From positions 33,858 through 97,857 of the forward strand of contig CAYLRN010000012.1 of the NCBI GenBank assembly GCA_964386385.1: a stretch of 64,000 bases of DNA, written 5' to 3'. Numbering within the stretch: position 1 is the stretch's first letter; every line of letters begins with the position of its first letter. A model generated the notes under the pieces. It was not told the DNA's origin, made no database searches, and saw only the letters and a list, made by a program, of their open reading frames with translations. Of this stretch, positions 19,568 to 28,600 are shown one piece after another. The DNA is from RUG572 sp964386385 (GTDB lineage: Bacteria; Verrucomicrobiota; Kiritimatiellia; RFP12; UBA1067). The translations under genes and the position numbers were made by a program.

Positions 19568-20105
19568 AGTCCTGCTCGTAGAGTGCGAGATGACCGGCGT
19601 CCCCGAAAAGCGGCTGCTGAAGAGCCGCAACCTCGGCGTCGTCGACATGATATGGCCGCGCGCCGGCATCGCGAAGCGCTCCGCCGCGCGCGAGATCGTC
19701 TTCGCGAAGGGCAAGGCCGACTTCACGGGCGAGCCGTGGGCGAAGCGCGTCCTCTTCCGCGAGGAGGTTGAGGGCCACACCGCGCTTGCGGTTTCGATAA
19801 CCGAGCCCGTCACCCTGCAGAAGATCCGCAGGTTCGTGCGTCTGACGATGAAGTACGCGCTCAAGCAGGGCGCGGACATGGCGGAGCACGCGCTTGTGGG
19901 ATATGGCGACATAGCGTCCGCGCCCGTCGACGCGCTTGCGGCGATGGCGGGGGAGAAGGATGCGCCGAAGTCAATCGCCCAGGGCGTCTTCGACGTTCCG
20001 CATCTGCCGGTGGCCGACCAGGAGGTCTACCTGGCCGTGCCGCTGTTCCGTCCGGGCGTCCACACGCGGCAGATTGGCGCGATGACGCTGATCGTCCGCG
20101 GCTAG
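19539..20105 (+). CDS. Conserved-looking protein of unknown function
   Basis: The 188-residue protein begins at an ATG preceded by AAGAAGGAGGAG, overlapping the end of the preceding gene by 29 bases. It has no signal peptide or membrane segment. The sequence alternates predicted strands and helices (LIEVLLVECEM, GHTALAVSITEPV, VYLAVPLFRPG) and ends in a strand. The pattern suggests a compact alpha/beta domain that binds a ligand or partner. The family is not recognised. Position suggests it belongs to the same transcript as the membrane-anchored protein. Confidence 0.6.
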   Translation: MAAKTKRLIEVLLVECEMTGVPEKRLLKSRNLGVVDMIWPRAGIAKRSAAREIVFAKGKADFTGEPWAKRVLFREEVEGHTALAVSITEPVTLQKIRRFVRLTMKYALKQGADMAEHALVGYGDIASAPVDALAAMAGEKDAPKSIAQGVFDVPHLPVADQEVYLAVPLFRPGVHTRQIGAMTLIVRG

Positions 20106-20156
20106 CGTCCGGCGGCGCGAGACCATGGATTCACGGACATGAGAGGTGCATGGAAG

Positions 20157-20987
20157 ATGAAGACGCAGCATCGCATTCGATTCGCCGCCGGCCTGTCGCT
20201 GGCGCTGCTTTTCGCGGCTGGCTGCCGGGCATGGGACTTCATGGCAAAGTGCCCGGTCGTCCAGATGGTCACGCATGAGACCGGACAGGCGGTGGACATG
20301 GCGTCGGAGCCGTTCCGGCAGCTTTCGGTCATGAGCTGGAACCTTCGCGCCGGCCTTGGCATGGACGGCGTCCGCGACATATCCCGCGCGGGCGAGGTCA
20401 TCCGCCGCGAGAACCCCGACGTCGTCGCGCTGCAGGAGATCGACCGGAAGACCGGACGTTCGCAGGGCGTGGACCAGCTTGCGCGGCTTGCGGAGATCAC
20501 GGGGCTTCACGCGACGTGGTGCAAGACGATCGACTTCGACGGCGGCGAATACGGCATCGCCCTCCTGTCCCGCGAAGCGCCGCTGCGCGTCCGGCGCATT
20601 CCCCTGCCGGGCGGCGGCGAGCCGCGAATGCTGCTTCTGGCCGAGTTCCAGCGGCAGTGGGTCGGCGTCACGCATCTGCCGCTTGGGGAGAAGGACCGGC
20701 TTGAGTGTGTCCACGTCCTGCGCGGCGCACTCGACCCGGATAAGCCGCTCTTTCTCGCGGGCGACTGGAACGACGTGCCGGGGAGTCCGCTTCTCGAGAA
20801 GATCCGCCTTCCGTTCGCCATCCTCTCCGGCTTCGACGCCACGTTCCCGTCGGACGCCCCCGACCGCTGCCTCGACTACGTCGCCGTCACGCGCCGCCAT
20901 CGCGCGCGCTACGAGCACGTCGAGCGGAAGGTCCTGCCGGAAAGCGTCATCTCCGACCACCGCCCCGTCTGGGTGAAGGTCCGCTGA
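20157..20987 (+). CDS. Lipoprotein of the endonuclease/exonuclease/phosphatase fold
   Basis: The 276-residue protein begins with a lipoprotein signal with lipobox FAAGC, so the mature form should be lipid-anchored at Cys23. The catalytic domain shows WNLRAG, LQEID (catalytic Glu), GDWND and SDHRPV (final Asp-His pair), the metal-binding set of the EEP superfamily. Members cleave nucleic acids or phosphodiester lipids; an exported form probably acts on phosphodiesters or DNA outside the cytoplasm. An ATG 18 bases upstream is possible, but 20157 gives the better signal peptide and has GAGAGGTG ahead. A terminator follows within 40 bases. Confidence 0.82.
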   Translation: MKTQHRIRFAAGLSLALLFAAGCRAWDFMAKCPVVQMVTHETGQAVDMASEPFRQLSVMSWNLRAGLGMDGVRDISRAGEVIRRENPDVVALQEIDRKTGRSQGVDQLARLAEITGLHATWCKTIDFDGGEYGIALLSREAPLRVRRIPLPGGGEPRMLLLAEFQRQWVGVTHLPLGEKDRLECVHVLRGALDPDKPLFLAGDWNDVPGSPLLEKIRLPFAILSGFDATFPSDAPDRCLDYVAVTRRHRARYEHVERKVLPESVISDHRPVWVKVR

Positions 20988-21026
20988 CTGCGACGTCCTC
21001 CCGATTGAAAAACACCCTCCAACTGC

Positions 21027-21054
21027 GCGGCGGAAGAAATCCGCCGCCTTTTTT
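21027..21054 (+). terminator. Intrinsic terminator after the EEP lipoprotein gene
   Basis: A perfect 8-bp stem GCGGCGGA/TCCGCCGC with an AGAAA loop is followed by a C and six T. The T-run ends where the next gene's promoter -10 region begins. Confidence 0.85.
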
Positions 21055-21062
21055 GCTATAAT
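21054..21062 (+). promoter_or_regulatory. Extended -10 promoter of the GH2 gene
   Basis: TGCTATAAT (TGn plus a perfect -10 box) lies immediately after the terminator T-run. No good -35 box is present where expected; that space is taken by the terminator stem. The -10 box is followed by seven bases and the ATG, so the mRNA should be leaderless. Confidence 0.6.
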
Positions 21063-21069
21063 CGTCGTC

Positions 21070-23982
21070 ATGAAACAGACAAGTCTTTTGGGAATCGCAT
21101 TCGCCGCGTTCTTCGCCGGCGTGGAGACTGCCGGCGCGGCGACGTCGGTCTCGCTGAACGGACCGTGGAAATTCGCGAAGGAGCCGGAGAAGGCGTCGTT
21201 CGCGGCGGCGGACCCGGCGTTCGACGCCGCCGGGTGGCAGACCGTGGAGGTGCCGCACGACTGGGCCATCTCCGGTCCGTTCGATCCGGAGGCCGACGGC
21301 GGTTCCGGCAAGCTTCCATGGCGCGGCAAGGGCTGGTATCGCAGGACGTTCACGCTGACGCGCGAGCAGGTCGCCGCAGCCCGGGCGGGCGACGCTCTCT
21401 GGATTGAGTTCGATGGTGTGATGGCCAGCCCGAAGGTCTATGTCAACGGCCGTCTTGCCGGCGGATGGGACTACGGCTACATGGGCTTCCGCGTTGACGC
21501 GGCGCCGTTCGTCAAGGAGGGCGACAACGTCCTCGCCGTCCATGCCGACACGCGCGACCACCGTTCGCGCTGGTATCCCGGCGCCGGAATCTACCGCGCC
21601 GTCCGCCTCGTCTCCGCCCCCGCCGTCCACGTCGCGCCGGACGGCGTGTTCGTGACGACGCCCGCCGTCGCCAAGCCCAGCGCGACCGTGCGCGTGGCCG
21701 TCGCGGCCACGAACCGCCTTGCGTCCGCCGCATCCGCCCAGGCGCGCCTCCGCGTCCTCGACGGCGCCGGCCGCTCCGTCCTCGACTGCCCTGCGCGGCG
21801 CGTGGACTTCGCCGGCCGCGGCGCGACGGAGGTCGTATTCGAGGACGAAATCCGCAACCCCGCCCTCTGGGACGTCGAAAGCCCGAACCTCTACGTCGCC
21901 GAGGTTTCGCTTTCCGCCAACGGCCGGACGGACGTCGTGAAGACGCGCTTTGGAGTCCGGGCAATCGCGTTCCCGGCCGACGACGGCTTCCACCTGAACG
22001 GCCGCCGCGTCCAGATCAAGGGCGTCGACCTCCACGCCGACATGGGCCCGCTCGGCATGGCGTTCAACCGCAGCGTGATGAGGCGCCAGCTGCAGGTCAT
22101 GAAGGACATGGGCGCCAACGCCCTCCGCACGAGCCACAACGCCTGCGACCCGCAGGTGCTGGAGCTTTGCGACGAGATGGGCATAGTCGTCTGGAACGAG
22201 TGCTTCGACAAGTGGGACGGAACGTCCGGCCGCCGGAACGACCAGAACCTTGAGGAGTACGTCTCCCGCAACCTCCGCCGCTTCACGCTGCGCGACCGCA
22301 ACCACCCCTGCGTCGTCGTCTGGTCCATCGGCAACGAAATAACCCCCAACGGCCACGACTGGAACGGAAAGAACCCGAATGCGCAGGACGGCATGAGCGC
22401 CGAGCGCTTCCGCCTCTTCCGCGCCGCGATCCGCGAATTCGACACGACGCGCCCCGTCGGCATCGGCTGCTGCCACGCATTCGCCGTCGACACCGGAATG
22501 TTCGCCGAACTCGACATCACCGGCTGGAACTACAACGCCCAGTATAGAAAGGTCAAGGCGAAGCATCCCGACAAGCCCGTCCTCTATTCCGAAAGCGCCT
22601 CCGCGCTCAGCAGCTTCGGCTACTTCGAGCAGCCGCCCGCCGCGCACAAGACGGACTACGCGGTGGCGGACCGCGAGGTCGGCTCCTACGACCACAACGC
22701 CGCGCCGTGGAGCGACATCCCCGACGTCGAGTTCGCCTATATGGAGCAGGACCGCTATTGTGGCGGCGAGTTCGTCTGGACCGGCATCGACTATCTTGGC
22801 GAGCCGACGCCATATGTCAGGTTCGGCGCCTTTCCGATGATGAAGTCGCTCAAGAAGTCCGAACTCGCCCGCAGTTCCTATTTCGGCATCGTTGACCTCA
22901 TGGGCGTTCCGAAGGACCGCTACTACATCTATCGTGCGCACTGGAACGAAAAGGACACGACCGTCCACGTTGCGCCGCACTGGACGTGGACCGGGCGCGA
23001 GGGGAAGAAGACGCCCGTCTACGTCTACACCGACGGCGACGAGGCGGAGCTCTTCCTCAACGGCAAGTCGCTTGGCCGCCGCGTGAAGGGCGTCGTCCAG
23101 AAGCCCGTCAACTTCGCCGCCGGACGTCCGGCGGCCGCAAGCAGCGAGGAGCGCCAGGGCGCACGCGTCAACGCGGCGGCGCTGGCCGTCGACGGCGAAC
23201 GCGAGACGCGCTGGTGCGCGAAGGACGGCGCGAAGGGCGCATGGTGGCAGGTTGACCTTGGCGCGAAGACCGCTTTCCGGACCGTTCTCGTGAACGGCGA
23301 GCAGGCGGCCGCGCGCTACGGATGGACTATCAAGGTCTCCGACGACGGCATGGCATGGCGCGACTACGCGAAGAAGCCGCTGGGACAGGCCGACGCGACG
23401 GCGTCAAAGTCCGAAGCGGCGCGGTTCGTCCGCATCGTCTTCGACGAGCTCAATCCCGGCACGTGGGCGTCGATCCGCGACGTCGTCGTGACGGACTGCG
23501 CGGACGCCTATCGCCTCAATCCGTACTACGACGTCTGCGACCGCTACCGCCTTCGCTGGTTCGACGTGCCGTATGCGCCGGGCGAACTGAAGGCCGTCGC
23601 CTACAAGGGCGGGAAGAAGATCGGCGAGGCCGTGCAGCGGACTGCCGGGAAGCCCGTCGCGGTGAAGCTGACGCCGGAGCAGAAGACGCTGCCCGCCGAC
23701 GGCGAGACGTGCGTCTTCGTGCAGGTGGACGTGGTGGACGCGAACGGCGTCCGCGACCCATGGGCGAAGAGCCGCGTCCGCTTCTCCCTCTCCGGCCCCG
23801 GCCGCATCATGGCCGTCGGCAACGGCGACCCGCGCGCACACGAGGCGTTCACCGACGTCGCGTCGCATCCGCTCTACTTCGGCAAGGCCGTCGTCGTCGT
23901 CCGCCGCGACAAGGGCGAGACCGGGGTGATCGCGCTGACTGCGACGGTGGACGGACTGAAGGCCGGGCATGTCGAATTCTGA
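21070..23982 (+). CDS. Glycoside hydrolase family 2 enzyme (beta-galactosidase type) with F5/8-type insert
   Basis: The 970-residue exported enzyme has a signal peptide (cleavage near GAAT), a sugar-binding sandwich (SLNGPWKFAKEP, VEVPHDWAI), an Ig-like domain, and the GH2 barrel with acid/base in SIGNEI (E423) and nucleophile in YCGGEFVWTG (E567). A DUF4982-like domain follows; an F5/8 type C (CBM32-like) module is inserted at about residues 680-815 (VDGERETRW, WWQVDLG, ARFVRIVF). It ends in an Ig-like domain. It should release terminal beta-linked sugars, probably galactose, from glycoconjugates outside the cytoplasm. No ribosome-binding site precedes the ATG, in line with leaderless expression. 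It overlaps the next gene by 14 bases. Confidence 0.93.
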   Translation: MKQTSLLGIAFAAFFAGVETAGAATSVSLNGPWKFAKEPEKASFAAADPAFDAAGWQTVEVPHDWAISGPFDPEADGGSGKLPWRGKGWYRRTFTLTREQVAAARAGDALWIEFDGVMASPKVYVNGRLAGGWDYGYMGFRVDAAPFVKEGDNVLAVHADTRDHRSRWYPGAGIYRAVRLVSAPAVHVAPDGVFVTTPAVAKPSATVRVAVAATNRLASAASAQARLRVLDGAGRSVLDCPARRVDFAGRGATEVVFEDEIRNPALWDVESPNLYVAEVSLSANGRTDVVKTRFGVRAIAFPADDGFHLNGRRVQIKGVDLHADMGPLGMAFNRSVMRRQLQVMKDMGANALRTSHNACDPQVLELCDEMGIVVWNECFDKWDGTSGRRNDQNLEEYVSRNLRRFTLRDRNHPCVVVWSIGNEITPNGHDWNGKNPNAQDGMSAERFRLFRAAIREFDTTRPVGIGCCHAFAVDTGMFAELDITGWNYNAQYRKVKAKHPDKPVLYSESASALSSFGYFEQPPAAHKTDYAVADREVGSYDHNAAPWSDIPDVEFAYMEQDRYCGGEFVWTGIDYLGEPTPYVRFGAFPMMKSLKKSELARSSYFGIVDLMGVPKDRYYIYRAHWNEKDTTVHVAPHWTWTGREGKKTPVYVYTDGDEAELFLNGKSLGRRVKGVVQKPVNFAAGRPAAASSEERQGARVNAAALAVDGERETRWCAKDGAKGAWWQVDLGAKTAFRTVLVNGEQAAARYGWTIKVSDDGMAWRDYAKKPLGQADATASKSEAARFVRIVFDELNPGTWASIRDVVVTDCADAYRLNPYYDVCDRYRLRWFDVPYAPGELKAVAYKGGKKIGEAVQRTAGKPVAVKLTPEQKTLPADGETCVFVQVDVVDANGVRDPWAKSRVRFSLSGPGRIMAVGNGDPRAHEAFTDVASHPLYFGKAVVVVRRDKGETGVIALTATVDGLKAGHVEF

Positions 23983-24517
23983 CAGGCCGTCGCCGACGGC
24001 CGTCGTCGACGTGGCGAACCAGCGGATGACCGTGCTGCGCGGCGGCGCGGTCGTTCGCGTCTATGTCGTCTCCACCGCCGCGAACGGCATTGGCGCGGAG
24101 GCGGGATCCGGCAAGACTCCCCCCGGCCGCCATCGCGTGTGCCGGATGTTCGGACACCGCGCCGCGCCGGGGCAGGTGTTCGTCTCCCGCCGCGCCGTGA
24201 AGGGGCGGGTTCTGCCGCAGTCGGAATGGCGCGGCAGGGGCGCGCGCGACTACGTGCTCACGCGCATCCTTTGGCTGGAGGGGCTTGAACCCGGCGTCAA
24301 CTCCGGTCTCGGCGTCGACAGCCGTGAACGCTTCATCTACGTCCATGGGACGAACCAAGAGCATCTACTTGGAACGCCCGCGTCGCACGGATGCATCCGG
24401 ATGTCGAACGCCGACGTTGTGGAGTTCTTCGATTTCGTGAAGAGGAATCGCGGACTTGTCGTGGACGTCGTTCGCGGGCCCGTGGATGCGCCGGCTGAAA
24501 ACGCGGTGACGGCATGA
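23969..24517 (+). CDS. L,D-transpeptidase (YkuD domain) without signal peptide
   Basis: The 182-residue protein is almost entirely a YkuD domain, with the catalytic motif YVHGTN (H126) and ASHGCIRMSN (H140, C142). Family members cross-link peptidoglycan or attach lipoproteins to it, or detach them, in the periplasm. No signal peptide or membrane segment is present, and an upstream extension in frame is blocked. The ATG lies 14 bases inside the GH2 gene and the stop overlaps azlC (ATGA), so it is in one operon. Non-classical localisation or a missed start are the alternatives. Confidence 0.85.
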   Translation: MSNSDRPSPTAVVDVANQRMTVLRGGAVVRVYVVSTAANGIGAEAGSGKTPPGRHRVCRMFGHRAAPGQVFVSRRAVKGRVLPQSEWRGRGARDYVLTRILWLEGLEPGVNSGLGVDSRERFIYVHGTNQEHLLGTPASHGCIRMSNADVVEFFDFVKRNRGLVVDVVRGPVDAPAENAVTA

Positions 24518-25269
24518 ACGGGAAAAACGTCGTCGCGCGGGCGTTCGCCGCATCGCTTCCCGTCTTGACCGGCTATTCAACGATGGGCTTTGCGGCCGGC
24601 GTCCTGCTGGCGCTCCATGGCGGACTTGCCCATCCCGCGTTCTGGGCGGGGGCGACGAGCGCCGTTTTCGTCTCGGGGCCGCTCCAGTTCCTGCTCGTTG
24701 ACTGGGTGAAGTCGGGGACTGCCCTCGTAGACGTGGTGGCGGTGATCGTCTGCCTCAACGTCCGCTATTCGCTTTACGGGATCTCCCTGCTCGACCGCTT
24801 CAAGGGCGTGCCGCTTCCGGCGCGGTTGTACCTTATCGGCGTCGTCACGGACGAGACGTACGCGCTGCAGGTGCAGTGTCCGTACCCGTCGGGACGCCGG
24901 GGCGCGTGGTACTGCTTCCTTCTCGCACTCTTCGACCATCTCTACTGGATCTGCGGCGTCGTCCTCGGCGCAGCGGCCGGGGCTGCGCTTCCGTTTTCGG
25001 CGACGGGAATCGACTTCGCGATGACGTCGCTTTTCCTAGTCATCCTCACGGACATCTGCCGGGAACGCGCGAACCGTTCGCCGGCGTTCGTCGGCGTCGT
25101 CTCCGCCATCGTCGCCGCAATTGCGATGCAGGCGTTCTTCGCCTCCGGCAAGTTCCTCGTTCCCGCGCTTGCGCTGACCGTCGCGCTCCTGCTTGCGTTT
25201 CGGAAGAGATTCGATTCGCGCGAGGATGCGCTGAATGAAGGGAGAGCGCGAAAGGGGGGCGTGGAATGA
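24514..25269 (+). CDS. azlC: AzlC-family branched-chain amino acid exporter, large subunit
   Basis: The 251-residue membrane protein shows the AzlC pattern: GYSTMGFAAGVLLA near residue 20, several hydrophobic segments, and DETYALQVQCP in a loop. With AzlD it exports branched-chain amino acids or their analogues. The ATG overlaps the transpeptidase stop and the stop overlaps azlD, so all three are translationally coupled. Confidence 0.9.
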   Translation: MNGKNVVARAFAASLPVLTGYSTMGFAAGVLLALHGGLAHPAFWAGATSAVFVSGPLQFLLVDWVKSGTALVDVVAVIVCLNVRYSLYGISLLDRFKGVPLPARLYLIGVVTDETYALQVQCPYPSGRRGAWYCFLLALFDHLYWICGVVLGAAAGAALPFSATGIDFAMTSLFLVILTDICRERANRSPAFVGVVSAIVAAIAMQAFFASGKFLVPALALTVALLLAFRKRFDSREDALNEGRARKGGVE

Positions 25270-25607
25270 ACGGCAAGACCTCGTATCTCTGCCTGATGCT
25301 GCTTGTCGGCGGCGCGTGTTCGTATCTCCTGCGTGCGCTGCCGTTCATCCTGTTCGGGTCGGGGCGGCGTCCGCCCGCGATGGTGACGTACCTTGGGCGC
25401 GTGCTTGCGCCCGCGATAATCGCGCTCCTGGTAGTCTACTGCTTCGCGGGATACGTCAGGGGCGGCTGTCTTTCAACGCCGTTGCACGGTCTTGCGGAGG
25501 CTGCGGCCGCCGTCCTCACCGTCGCCGTCCATCTGTGGCGCCGCAATCCGCTTCTTTCGATCGTCGCCGGCACCGCGCTGTACATGGCGCTGCTGCACTT
25601 GGCGTAG
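25266..25607 (+). CDS. azlD: AzlD-family exporter, small subunit
   Basis: The 113-residue protein has about four membrane segments and the AzlD start pattern (YLCLMLLVGGACSYLLRALPF). It is the obligatory partner of AzlC. The start overlaps the azlC stop by four bases (ATGA). Its stop faces that of the minus-strand helicase gene 24 bases away; no terminator hairpin was seen between them. Confidence 0.9.
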   Translation: MNGKTSYLCLMLLVGGACSYLLRALPFILFGSGRRPPAMVTYLGRVLAPAIIALLVVYCFAGYVRGGCLSTPLHGLAEAAAAVLTVAVHLWRRNPLLSIVAGTALYMALLHLA

Positions 25608-25631
25608 GTTCGCGGGCATGGCGGAAGGGGG

Positions 25632-28600
25632 TCAGACCTCTTCCGCTTCAATCCACTTTTCGTCGAGGCGTTTCGGGCTCACCGGACAGGAGGCCTTCAC
25701 TTCCGGCGCGAAAATCGATATGCGGTATTCTTCGAGCATCCAGCGGTATTCGGCCAGCGCCCTTGCGTCCATGCGCGGCTTCTTCTTTGCCGTCGCCACT
25801 TCGACGTAGCGGTTCCAGTACGGCGCGAATCGTATTTCCTTGGCGACGTCGCCGTTTGGATTCGACCGCGCGCGGTCGAGCCTTATGGAGAGCGCCTTGA
25901 GATAGCGCGGGTAGTCCATGAGGCGGGCGAAGGGGACGAAGCGGATGAAGCCGGGGAAGAAAAGCCAGGCCGTCTGCGTCTGCACGGACTCCACGGTGTC
26001 GGATGCGTATCGCCCCTCGTCCTCCGCCTTTTCCGAAAGTTCCGCCGCAGTCTTAAGCGAGTCCGCGACGAGCTTTGCGAGGGCGTTCTGCGTGGAGTTG
26101 AATTCACAGCGCAGTTCGTCCATCCGCTTCGCGAACTCCGCCGCGTCGCGCACCGGCGAGCGGTTCGCGACATACGCCTCGCGGGCGGCGGCGAAGAGGA
26201 CGTCGTCGGCTATCTTCTCGTTCTGATAGCCCATCGTCTTCAAGAAGAGCGCCGTCGTCACCGACATTCCCTTTGAGCGGAATGGAATGCGCGCCTCGCG
26301 CCCCATTGCGAGGACGCACAGTCGCGTCACGCCGAGCTCGTGCGCAGCTGCGGCTGCGGAGGCGGACGAGTAGAGCCGCACGGAGACGGCGTCGCCCTCG
26401 TCGTGAAGGGCCGGATGGTGTTCCACGTCCCATCCGGCCATGCCGCGCGCGGCCGTCTCGTCGAGCGTTCCGAAATCCCATGCGACGTGCCTTCCGCCGT
26501 CGGACGGCATTGCCATCGAGACGGCGTCCGTGCGCGTCTCCTCAACCCCGGCCGCGCACAGCGCCTCCGAGAGGTCTCGCGACGTCGCAAGAACGCGCCC
26601 TGTCGCGTCGTCGCGGATGCGGAAGCGGACGCGGAAGTGCGGCGGTTCCTGGGCGCGGTCCCATGCGTCCTGCGGAATGCGGAATCCCCATTCGGAATAG
26701 ACGACGCGGCGGACGGCGTCGGCAAGCGTCTCCGATCCGGGCTTGAGGTGGAGCATGAGGCCTGAGACGGTGTCCTCCAGCGGCTGCAGGACGCGCTTGA
26801 CGGAGTTCGGAAGGACGGATAGCATCCAGAGCAGCTTTTCGGGAAGCGCGCCTGGCACAAGCCAGTCGCTCCGCCACAGCCTCAGCGCGGCGGCGTCGGA
26901 CTTGCGGACCGTGCAGGTGATGCCGTCCTCCTCCGGGTTGTCCGGTGAATGGCGGTAGGAAAGCGAAAGGCGCGCGTCGCCGATGCGGACCGTCTCCGGG
27001 AAGTCAGAGCCGGACAGCCCTTCGGCAGGCCACCAGTCCTTTTTCTCAAGGCGGAATAGCGCAAGTTCGCGCCGCGTCGCGCCGGCCAGCCATTTGCGGA
27101 GTGCGGTGGCGGAGCAGACGTCTTCCGGGACTGCGTTTCTGAAATGCGCCGCAAGGCGTTCCGCGTCGAAAAGCTCGGGGCGCCTGGCCTTGTCGGCCAT
27201 GCGGCGCAGGGCGTTCAGAAGTCCGTTGTTCTCCCGCACCGGCGCGGGAGGCTGGGGGAACTCGCCGTCGACAAGTCCGCGCCGTATGAATATGTCGCGC
27301 GCCCATGCCGGGTTGAAGCGACTGAAGTCGCATCTGCGCGCGGGGACAATGACCAGTCCGTAGAGCGTGACCTGCTCGGTGGCGCGGACGAATCCGCTCT
27401 GCGGATCCCATTCGGGGGAATGCACGTGGTGGCGGCATGTTGCGCCCGCAACGGACTCGATCCAGCCGACGTCGATGGCGGCGGCGTTGCGCGCGAAAAG
27501 CCGGGAGGTGTCCACCAGCTCCCCGGCGACGATCCATTCCGCCGATGCGTCCTTGGGCTTTTCCGTCTGCGGCTTTCGCCTGTCCGGTGCAACCTGGGCC
27601 TTGCGCCGCTGCCTCTTCGCGAGGACGGAGCCAGGGTGGATCGCGAAGCGGATGCCGTGAGCGCCGCGGTAGTCGCGCGCCTCCGGGTCGTAGTGGCCGA
27701 TTTTGGAGAGAAGCCCGGAGAGAAGCGCCCGGTGGAAGCCGGCGTCGTCGCCCGTGTCGCCGTTGGCGTCGAGTCCGAGGCGCGTGGAGAGCTGCGTGAG
27801 CTGCCTGACGAGGTCCCGCCATTCGCGCATTCGCGGATAGGAGAGGTAAGTCGCCTTTGCGAGCTTGCGCGCCTTCGTCTCGGAAAGGCCGGCCGTCTCC
27901 TCCTGCCACCAGCGCCAGAGCTTCAGCGTTCCGAGAAAGTCGGAGTCCGGCGCTCGGAACTGCGCGTGCGCCTGCGCGGACTTTTCCCTCTCCTTTTCGT
28001 CGGAGGGGCGGCGCCTTGGGTCGTCGCACGACAGCGCTGCGACGACTGGAAGGACGCGCGGAAGGACGGCGTTCTCCGAGGCCGCCACCAGCATTCGCGC
28101 CAGACGCGGTTCGACGGGGATCCGCGCCAGCCGGCGGCCGGTCTGGGAGAGGACTGGAACGCCGTCCCTGTCGCGCTCTATCGCGCCGAGTTCAAGGAGT
28201 TCGCGCAGACCTTCGTGCACCATCGCCGGGCGCGGCGGGTTTATGAACGGGAACTGCGCGACGTCGCCGAGGCGCAGGTCGAACATGGACAGGATTACGC
28301 CTGCGAGCGATGAACGCAGGATCTCCGGCGGGGTGAACGGTTCGCGTCCGTTGAAGTCCTCTTCGGAGTAGAGGCGGATGCAGACGCCAGGGCCGAGGCG
28401 GCCGCAGCGTCCGGCGCGCTGGCGGGCGGAGGCCTGGGAGATTGGCTCGATCTGGAGGCGTTGGACCTGCGTCCGATGCACATACCGCGATATGCGCGCA
28501 AGGCCGGAGTCGATTACGAAGCGGATGCCGGGAATCGTCACGGAAGTCTCCGCCACGTTTGTGGCGAGGATTATCCGGCGTCTTGCGGACGGCCTGAACG

